Origin: Candidatus Levybacteria bacterium RIFCSPLOWO2_01_FULL_39_10
GTDB lineage: Bacteria; Patescibacteriota; Microgenomatia; Levybacterales; UBA12049
Assembly (NCBI GenBank): GCA_001782515.1
Contig: MFOV01000011.1
Location: forward strand, 7,970-13,178
DNA: 5,209 nucleotides
Reading direction: 5' to 3'
Of the stretch, positions 1 through 4,264 are shown piece by piece (position 1 is the first letter of the stretch; each line of letters starts with the position of its first letter). The notes beneath the pieces were generated by a model. The model did not search any database and was not told the DNA's origin. It saw nothing but the letters and a program-made list of their open reading frames with translations. The translations under genes were made by a program, and so were the position numbers.

Positions 1-923
1 AGCCTTACTCCTGCAAAAAAGCTGACTGCAATTATAACTGCAAAAAGGATCCACACTAATTTATTTTTTAATATTTCAAGATTTTTTCTCCCTATCCACA
101 AATACAATCCTGCAAAAATAAAAAGGGTTGCATAAACCGCTATCATCCCGGACCGCGCCCCCGTATAAAGAAGTGCAAGGTAGAAAAGAACAAATGATAC
201 AAAGTAAAAAATAAAAGGAACACTTAAAAGCTTGTCGCCTTTTTTAGGAAGCCTATCAATAGTAAAGGCAAGCGTTATCGGAAGAAGTATTCCTAAATAT
301 CCTGCGAGCCAGTTTGGCTGACCAAGGCTCCCAAAAATTCTAACTGTCGGCTGAAAATCATTGGTCCAGCAGTCAACATTTAAAGATCCCCTGAAAATAA
401 GGCAGGTTGGGTCATATCCAAAATGTGAAGGAAGCGCCCACAAAACCACCAGAAGTCCGGATATGATGCCTATTATTAATGAATTTTTAACTACTTTTTT
501 TCCGCTTGGCGCGTTCTCCAGGAAATTTTTGCTAACATGATCTTCATGTGCTGTAAAATTGCTTACGAATGCATAAAACAAAAAAATGTAGGTGAGTATT
601 GAAAGAAATCCACCGTTCCATCTTGAATAATAACCCCAGATTGAAACATGGGTGTCAAGCGATAACACAGTTGATACGCCGTATGCTATTAAGAAAAGAA
701 GAATCGGAATATCCAAAATACTTCGTTTGAAAATAAATTGCCTTGCAATAATCATTTTTGAGAACCAGAACAGTCCAATTAAAATTGCTATGACGAAAGT
801 GAGCCACATTTTGTTAAATTCAAAAAGCTCTGAAGTGTTTCCTGCAAAAACCAATGGAACTAAAAGAAAGAGTGAATAAAAGAGGTATTCTATAGCGCGG
901 CTTGAGAAATTATAAAACTTCAT
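1..923 (-). CDS. O-antigen ligase/polymerase (Wzy) family membrane protein, 3' part missing
   Basis: The reading frame is open from ATG at 923 to the window edge (307 codons plus 2 nt); the C-terminus lies outside. The protein is strongly hydrophobic with repeated membrane segments, for example around residues 12-27, 40-58, 71-88, 106-121, 147-164, 203-221, 234-253, 258-277 and 288-304. Recognisable family features are the SIWGYYSRWNGG stretch (94-105), the FGSLGQPNWLAGYLGILLP block (197-215, the classic G-x-PN-x-LAGYL signature of Wzy/O-antigen ligase proteins) and TGARSGM (254-260). Known members polymerise or ligate lipid-linked glycans on the outer face of the membrane; in CPR bacteria the acceptor is unknown. 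In-frame ATGs also occur at 932 and 944, but a promoter whose -10 covers 936-931 puts the transcription start next to 923, so 923 is preferred. The gene is divergent from mreB. The family call is firm; polymerase versus ligase is not decidable here. Confidence 0.87.
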   Translation of the reverse strand, partial: MKFYNFSSRAIEYLFYSLFLLVPLVFAGNTSELFEFNKMWLTFVIAILIGLFWFSKMIIARQFIFKRSILDIPILLFLIAYGVSTVLSLDTHVSIWGYYSRWNGGFLSILTYIFLFYAFVSNFTAHEDHVSKNFLENAPSGKKVVKNSLIIGIISGLLVVLWALPSHFGYDPTCLIFRGSLNVDCWTNDFQPTVRIFGSLGQPNWLAGYLGILLPITLAFTIDRLPKKGDKLLSVPFIFYFVSFVLFYLALLYTGARSGMIAVYATLFIFAGLYLWIGRKNLEILKNKLVWILFAVIIAVSFFAGVR

Positions 924-959
924 AATGATCATTGTATCAGGCATTATTCGGAGAAACAA
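924..959 (-). promoter_or_regulatory. Predicted promoter of the Wzy-family gene
   Basis: On the minus strand TTGTTT (959-954) is followed by a 17-bp spacer and an extended -10, TG-A-TACAAT, with TACAAT at 936-931. Only seven bases (930-924) separate the -10 from ATG 923, so transcription would start at or next to the start codon, giving a leaderless mRNA. No Shine-Dalgarno sequence is present. The -10 matches consensus at 5 of 6 positions; the -35 is weaker. Confidence 0.5.
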
Positions 960-974
960 CATAGTTTTTGCATT

Positions 975-1139
975 AAGATGTCGGGTATTCGCATTTGCTC
1001 AACACGCTTGCCTAACTCTGTTGAGATTCTACGCATTTAACCCGCATCGCTAAGAGAAAATCTGCTACAGACAAATTTGAAGATAAACAAATAGAATGCA
1101 GATTTTCTGTTGTCTTGCAAATGAAATACCCATCATCTT
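975..1139. repeat. Nested inverted-repeat element of about 165 bp
   Basis: Outer arms 975-998 and 1117-1139 are imperfectly complementary: the blocks AAGATG, GGGTATT and ATTTGC recur in order in the reverse complement, separated by a 2-nt mismatch and a 3-versus-2-nt bulge. Inside are a perfect 7-bp hairpin, CTCAACA (998-1004) with TGTTGAG (1019-1025), and a perfect 11-bp inverted repeat, AGAAAATCTGC (1055-1065) with GCAGATTTTCT (1098-1108). There is no coding ORF of note. It could be a structured non-coding RNA or a decayed miniature inverted-repeat element; no clear target-site duplication is seen. Identity unknown. Confidence 0.5.
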
Positions 1140-1218
1140 TTTAAGATTTGAAAATTTGAAAATTCATTAAGAATTTAAAATTGGAAATTAAAAATTAAGC
1201 GAAGAGCTGTTTGAGCTG
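1140..1218. other. AT-rich low-complexity intergenic stretch
   Basis: The stretch is dominated by short A/T runs. It includes a tandem duplication of ATTTGAAA (1146-1153 and 1154-1161), related AATT-rich units up to 1199, and GAGCTGTT twice (1204-1211, 1213-1220). No supported gene lies here. Confidence 0.5.
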
Positions 1219-1246
1219 TTGCAAAATTTGAGTGAGATGATAGAAT
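1219..1246 (+). promoter_or_regulatory. Predicted promoter upstream of the mreB leader region
   Basis: TTGCAA (1219-1224, 4 of 6 to TTGACA), a 16-bp spacer, and an extended -10 TG-A-TAGAAT (1238-1246; hexamer 5 of 6 to TATAAT). Transcription would begin near 1253, exactly where the long AT-rich inverted repeat starts, giving mreB a roughly 250-nt 5' leader. A weaker alternative -10, TATATT, lies at 1349-1354, and TTGACG (1470-1475) with AGTAAT (1493-1498) is another poor candidate closer to mreB. Confidence 0.4.
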
Positions 1247-1252
1247 GAATTA

Positions 1253-1349
1253 AAACTTAAAGCTAAGAACTAAAAGTTTAAAACCACAGCTAAAAACCTT
1301 TTAACCATATAGAGTCGAAATTTAGTTTTTACGTCTTAGTTTTAAGTTT
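1253..1349 (+). repeat. Long AT-rich inverted repeat in the mreB leader
   Basis: Arms 1253-1275 and 1327-1349 are complementary over 23 positions: 9 perfect pairs (AAACTTAAA), one G-U wobble, 6 perfect pairs (CTAAGA), two mismatches, then 5 perfect pairs (TAAAA). The intervening loop is 51 nt. If transcribed from the predicted start near 1253 it would form the first stem-loop of the mreB leader. It has no adjoining U-tract in the plus direction and so does not look like a simple terminator. Function unknown. Confidence 0.5.
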
Positions 1350-1355
1350 ATATTT

Positions 1356-1505
1356 ATGTTTAAAAAACTGTTTAGTTTATTTTCCCACGATATAGGTATT
1401 GATTTGGGTCCCCGTAGAGCCTTTCTGTTCGCCTTCAGGTACTATTCGTACACGGCTCACAGAGCGGCTTTGACGGGGCGAGCTGATTTTAAAGTAATTC
1501 TATGA
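1356..1505 (+). pseudogene. Truncated mreB-like N-terminus fused to a non-homologous tail (49-codon ORF)
   Basis: ATG at 1356 opens a 49-codon frame that ends in TGA at 1503-1505, overlapping the mreB ATG as ATGA. Its first 18 residues, MFKKLFSLFSHDIGIDLG, align with residues 2-19 of the MreB just downstream (INKLFSFFSNDIGIDLG). The DNA is about 73% identical over 48 aligned bases, with many differences at third codon positions, so it is a diverged copy rather than a recent duplication. Homology stops abruptly after GGT at 1409; the remaining 31 residues are Arg/Ala/Tyr-rich and unlike MreB. The most likely reading is a remnant of a second mreB. The alternative is a functional leader peptide translationally coupled to mreB, and the intact frame with exact ATGA overlap keeps that open. 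No Shine-Dalgarno site precedes it. Confidence 0.6.
1410..1478. other. GC-rich nested stem-loop element upstream of mreB
   Basis: This segment begins exactly where mreB-like homology ends. The segment with its short downstream flank (1410-1484) is about 59% G+C, against clearly AT-rich flanks. It can fold as one continuous arm: CCCCGT (1410-1415) with ACGGGG (1473-1478), GAGCC (1417-1421) with GGCTT (1466-1470, one wobble), TTCTGT (1423-1428) with ACAGAG (1459-1464, one wobble), GCC (1431-1433) with GGC (1454-1456), and an apical GTAC (1439-1442) with GTAC (1448-1451) around TATTC. An alternative pairing is GAGCC (1417-1421) with GGCTC (1454-1458). It could be a structured RNA, a cis-regulatory leader fold, or a small inserted palindromic element. 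I recognise no known family. Confidence 0.5.
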
Positions 1506-2647
1506 TAATAAATAAATTATTCAGTTTTTTCAGTAATGATATAGGAATAGATTTGGGTACTGCAAACACACTCGTTTGGGTAAAGGGAAAAGGAATAGTA
1601 ATTAGGGAGCCCTCTGTTGTTGCAATTCACAAAAAGACTAAAAAAATTATCGCAATTGGAACTGAGGCAAAAAATATGCTTGGAAAAACTCCTGAGCCAA
1701 TAATTACTATTAAGCCTCTTAAATCAGGTGTCATTTCAGACTTTGATGTAACCAGCGCTATGATAGGACGCTTCATACAAAACGTACACGAGACAGGAAG
1801 CAATATTCCTGTGAGCCTTGCAAGACCGAGAATTGTAATTGGAATTCCCTCAGCTGTTACTGAGGTCCAGCGTCGCGCGGTTTGGGAGGCAGCACTCTCA
1901 GCCGGTGCCCGGGAGGCATATCTTATTGAAGAGCCAATGGCTGCAGCAATCGGTGAGGAAGTGTCTGTCTTTGCGCCGACCGGGAAAATGATTGTTGATA
2001 TTGGAGGAGGAACAACAGAGATTGCGATAATTTCTCTTGGAGGAATTGTGGTATCCCGTTCACTTAAAATCGCAGGAGATGAGATGGATCAAGCAATCGC
2101 GCACTACATTAGACTTAAACATGGACTTTTACTAGGAGACAGGACAGTTGAGGATTTAAAAATAAAATTGGGCACAGCTGTTGAGCGAAAATCAAAACAA
2201 GAAACTCAAAAGAGCGAAAAAATAAAAAAAGACGATTTAAAAATAGCGCTTGATAACGCGCCAAAACCTAAAAACAGAAAAGCAAATGAGGCTATGGTAA
2301 TTGTAAGAGGGCGCGATATCGAATCAGGTCTTCCAAAAAGTTTAAGAGTAACTGAATCTGAAGTGAGAGAAGCTTTGGTGCCGGTTTTATCAAAAATAAT
2401 TGATGCAATACAAGACGTAATAGTAGAATCGCCTCCTGAGCTCACCTCAGATATTTTGGAAAACGGAGTGCTTCTGACAGGAGGGGCGTCTCAACTCTGG
2501 GGACTTGATCAATTAATTGTTGATACAACAAAAATACCTGTAATACGGTCCGACGACCCCTTAACAACAGTTGTCAGGGGAACTGGGAAAGTTTTGGAAG
2601 ACGACGAGCTTTTAGACAGAGTAAAGGTAATAGGAGGCCTTAGCTAG
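1502..2647 (+). CDS. mreB: Rod shape-determining actin homologue MreB
   Basis: MreB is an actin-fold ATPase that polymerises under the membrane and guides the elongation machinery. Visible motifs: a short hydrophobic N-terminal helix (LFSFF, 6-10), phosphate-1 loop DIGIDLGTANTLVW (13-26), the LIEEPMAAAIG segment (141-151), phosphate-2 loop VDIGGGTTEIA (165-175), VRGRDIESGLPKS (268-280) and the adenosine-side loop LTGGASQLWGL (325-335). At 381 residues it is longer than the usual 330-350. The excess is a Lys/Glu-rich insertion of about 30 residues between GTAVE (224-228) and MVIVRGRD (265-272). The adenosine loop reads GGAS where many MreBs have GGGA. ATG 1502 is the first possible start, because TAA occurs in frame at 1490-1492; there is no Shine-Dalgarno site. 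The stop overlaps the convergent ribbon-helix-helix gene by the four bases CTAG. Confidence 0.98.
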   Translation: MIINKLFSFFSNDIGIDLGTANTLVWVKGKGIVIREPSVVAIHKKTKKIIAIGTEAKNMLGKTPEPIITIKPLKSGVISDFDVTSAMIGRFIQNVHETGSNIPVSLARPRIVIGIPSAVTEVQRRAVWEAALSAGAREAYLIEEPMAAAIGEEVSVFAPTGKMIVDIGGGTTEIAIISLGGIVVSRSLKIAGDEMDQAIAHYIRLKHGLLLGDRTVEDLKIKLGTAVERKSKQETQKSEKIKKDDLKIALDNAPKPKNRKANEAMVIVRGRDIESGLPKSLRVTESEVREALVPVLSKIIDAIQDVIVESPPELTSDILENGVLLTGGASQLWGLDQLIVDTTKIPVIRSDDPLTTVVRGTGKVLEDDELLDRVKVIGGLS

Positions 2648-2964
2648 GAGAGATCGTCCTCGGGTCTTTTAGGAAAATTAACAATGTTACTGTTTGCATC
2701 TTGATCTGTCTGATCTGTTGCTTCTTCAGCAATTTTACCTTTTCTGGATGGATGATAATTGAAAGCGGGAAGACCCACCGGAGGCCTGCTTACTAAAAGT
2801 AATCCTTGTGAACTCTCTTCATTTGAGACATCAACTATTTTAATAAATTGTTTTACCATTAGCTCAACGGCCTGAGCTCTTGCAAGCGCTCCCCTGTTTG
2901 TATAGTCGTCAATTACCTCAAGCTCATGCGAACTTAACTCAATCGATACTCTTATTCTTTCCAC
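2644..2964 (-). CDS. Small ribbon-helix-helix (CopG/Arc-like) protein, probable DNA-binding regulator
   Basis: With GTG 2964 as start the protein has 106 residues. Residues 3-10 (RIRVSIEL) fit the DNA-contacting beta strand, 12-24 the first helix (SHELEVIDDYTNR), and 28-44 the second (ARAQAVELMVKQFIKIV), the order of ribbon-helix-helix repressors. The rest is a polar, probably disordered tail ending in NIVNFPKRPEDDLS. An in-frame ATG at 2994 would add ten residues (MFRYCLKSDK). GTG 2964 is preferred because a consensus promoter (TTGACA, 17 bp, TAAAAT) ends eight bases before it, so 2994 would lie within the promoter, and because the conserved fold begins there. The gene is convergent with mreB (sharing CTAG at the stops) and divergent from mreC. 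Regulation of the mre genes is inferred from position and nearby palindromes only. The fold call is moderately confident. Confidence 0.72.
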   Translation of the reverse strand: MERIRVSIELSSHELEVIDDYTNRGALARAQAVELMVKQFIKIVDVSNEESSQGLLLVSRPPVGLPAFNYHPSRKGKIAEEATDQTDQDANSNIVNFPKRPEDDLS

Positions 2965-2972
2965 TTTGTCGG

Positions 2973-3001
2973 ATTTTAAACAGTAGCGAAACATATGTCA
3001 A
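2973..3001 (-). promoter_or_regulatory. Consensus promoter of the ribbon-helix-helix gene
   Basis: On the minus strand a perfect -35, TTGACA (3001-2996), a 17-bp spacer (2995-2979) and -10 TAAAAT (2978-2973; 5 of 6) are present. Eight bases then lead to GTG 2964, so the transcript would begin at or one to two bases before the start codon. This is the best promoter match in the window and decides the start choice for the gene. Confidence 0.65.
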
Positions 3002-3010
3002 TCTTTGGGG

Positions 3011-3039
3011 TTGTATCGATAATTTTAAAGTTTTAAAAT
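3011..3039 (+). promoter_or_regulatory. Predicted promoter of mreC-mreD-mrdA with overlapping palindromes
   Basis: TTGTAT (3011-3016), a 17-bp spacer and TAAAAT (3034-3039) precede ATG 3054 by 14 bases, giving a 5' leader of only about 7 nt and no Shine-Dalgarno site. Two palindromes overlap it: TATCGATA (3014-3021) across the -35, and ATTTTAAA-GT-TTTAAAAT (3022-3039), a perfect 8-bp inverted repeat with a 2-nt centre that covers the -10. A further GTATCGAT copy (3013-3020) has its inverse, ATCGATAC, at 2942-2949. These are plausible operator sites for the adjacent ribbon-helix-helix protein, but the AT-rich palindrome could be chance. Confidence 0.5.
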
Positions 3040-3053
3040 AGTTAGACTTACTC

Positions 3054-3845
3054 ATGCAAAAGAAAGATAATTTTCTTCCATTTTTCGTAACATTTTTCAT
3101 ATTGTGTTTTGTTTTAATACTTATTGGAAAATCAGGAATTATTAATAGTGCGACTTCATATTTAGGATTTTCGGCGACACCACTGAGAAGTACACTTTTT
3201 ACCTTTCTTGGTTTTTCAAACATTCAAAACAGTGAAATAGATAATTTAATAACGGAAAATAGAAAACTGAGGCGCCAAATTGTTGAAAGACAGGACCTTG
3301 CTCGTGAGAACGAGGATTTAAAAAATCAAATTGGGGTATCAGATTCTAGTCCAACAACATTAATTTTTGCAAAAGTGATAGGAATGCCCTCCTTTGTTCC
3401 GGGAGAATCATCACCAGACTATTTAATAATTGGCAAGGGAGAAAAAGCAGATGTTGTGATCGGCGATGTAGTGGTGCTTGAGAATAATATTGTCGGAAGG
3501 GTAACAGATGTTTCAAAAAACTATTCAAGGGTAAGACTTTCAATAAGCGATGATAAATCCCACCCCGTCAAAATTTTAAGAGACGAAGCGGAAATCCCAG
3601 GAATTATAAAAGGAACAGGCGATGCGTTTATTCTTCAAAACATACCGTTGTCAGAAAAAATAAGTCAAGGAGACATTGTTGTAACAAAAGGAGACTTGGA
3701 GGGAAAAGTTCTTGGTTATCCGCCGAATTTAATTATTGGAAAAATTACGTCAATTGAAAAAGAGTCTCAAGAGCTTTTTCAGCAAGCAAATGTTGAAAGT
3801 TTCGTTGATTTTGCCGCGCTTACCAATGTTTTTATAATAAAATGA
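3054..3845 (+). CDS. mreC: Rod shape-determining protein MreC
   Basis: MreC is a bitopic scaffold outside the membrane that links MreB/MreD to PBP2 and activates it. The 263 residues show a short cytoplasmic start, one membrane segment (about 8-25), a coiled coil (about 58-93, rich in E/N/R/L heptads: ENRKLRRQ, ARENEDLKNQ) and then the double beta-barrel region. Family blocks are VIGDVVVLENNIVGRV (135-150), SRVRLSISD (158-166), GDIVVTKGDLEGKVLGYPP (206-224) and IIGKI (227-231). The length is typical of the shorter MreCs. ATG 3054 follows an in-frame TAG at 3039-3041, so it is the first available start. The stop overlaps mreD by ATGA, which suggests translational coupling. It is separated from mreB by the antisense ribbon-helix-helix gene, so it probably uses its own promoter. 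Confidence 0.96.
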   Translation: MQKKDNFLPFFVTFFILCFVLILIGKSGIINSATSYLGFSATPLRSTLFTFLGFSNIQNSEIDNLITENRKLRRQIVERQDLARENEDLKNQIGVSDSSPTTLIFAKVIGMPSFVPGESSPDYLIIGKGEKADVVIGDVVVLENNIVGRVTDVSKNYSRVRLSISDDKSHPVKILRDEAEIPGIIKGTGDAFILQNIPLSEKISQGDIVVTKGDLEGKVLGYPPNLIIGKITSIEKESQELFQQANVESFVDFAALTNVFIIK

Positions 3846-4261
3846 AATATATTATCCCATCAATTTTTATATCAGTAGTACTTGAATCAACTCTAGTCGC
3901 ACTTCCGGTCACACTTGCTGTTATTGTTTTTGCGGCAATTGTAACTCAGGGCAAATCAATATTTTTGCTTGCATTTATTGCAGGCCTATTACTTGATATA
4001 TTGGCTCTTCGAACAATTGGAGTTTCGAGTTTGGTATTTGTTGTTTTAATCTTTTTAATTTACCAGTACAGCGGAAAATTTGAAGTCAGAACACTTAACT
4101 TTTTTGCGGTATTTATATTTTTTTCAAGTCTTTCATATTTATTTATAATTAACGGAGGAAACATATTTTTAGAGTCTATTCTTCTGACCCTTATTTCGGT
4201 TGTTTCATTTTTTATATACAACAAAAGTATAAATAGCAAAAAAGCGCCAAGTTACATCTAA
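3842..4261 (+). CDS. mreD: Rod shape-determining membrane protein MreD
   Basis: This small polytopic protein partners MreC in the elongasome. Its 139 residues are almost entirely hydrophobic, with segments near 4-20, 22-36, 40-54, 59-75, 86-104 and 108-126 and a short polar C-terminal tail (NKSINSKKAPSYI). The family hallmark is AGLLLDILALRTIGVSSLVF (47-66), equivalent to the G-L-L-x-D ... G-x-S-x-L-V/F core of MreD. Sequence conservation in this family is low, so the call rests on this motif, the hydropathy pattern and the position between mreC and the PBP2 gene. Its ATG overlaps the mreC stop (ATGA); no separate ribosome binding site is seen. Confidence 0.93.
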   Translation: MKYIIPSIFISVVLESTLVALPVTLAVIVFAAIVTQGKSIFLLAFIAGLLLDILALRTIGVSSLVFVVLIFLIYQYSGKFEVRTLNFFAVFIFFSSLSYLFIINGGNIFLESILLTLISVVSFFIYNKSINSKKAPSYI

Positions 4262-4264
4262 TTT

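Noticed and set aside
652..879. Plus-strand ORF of 75 codons
   Set aside because: It lies wholly inside the Wzy-family gene on the other strand, which has clear family motifs; composition and sequence look like a shadow frame.
1192..1248. Open tail reading KLSEELFELLQNLSEMIE before TGA
   Set aside because: It looks protein-like but has no start codon, is preceded by TAA at 1189-1191, and overlaps the predicted promoter; too short to assign as a gene remnant.
1410..1478. Intrinsic terminator reading for the GC-rich stem
   Set aside because: No U-tract follows the stem on either strand, and it sits immediately ahead of mreB within an open frame.
924..1501. tRNA, rRNA or CRISPR array in the long intergenic region
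   Set aside because: No cloverleaf with a T-loop GTTCRA motif, no rRNA-like conserved stretches, and no regularly spaced identical repeats were seen.
2206..2445. Minus-strand ORF of 79 codons within mreB
   Set aside because: Complementary to well-conserved MreB coding sequence; no recognisable domain.
1502..2647. Alternative assignment as DnaK or FtsA
   Set aside because: Length, the IDLGTANTLVW start, LIEEPMAAAIG and VRGRDIESGLPKS are specific to MreB, and mreC/mreD lie downstream.
2939..3223. Minus-strand ORF of 94 codons spanning the mreC start and the regulator start
   Set aside because: Overlaps the coding starts of both mreC and the ribbon-helix-helix gene and the divergent promoter region; no family resemblance.
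3346..3543. Minus-strand ORF of 65 codons within mreC
   Set aside because: Antisense shadow of conserved MreC sequence.
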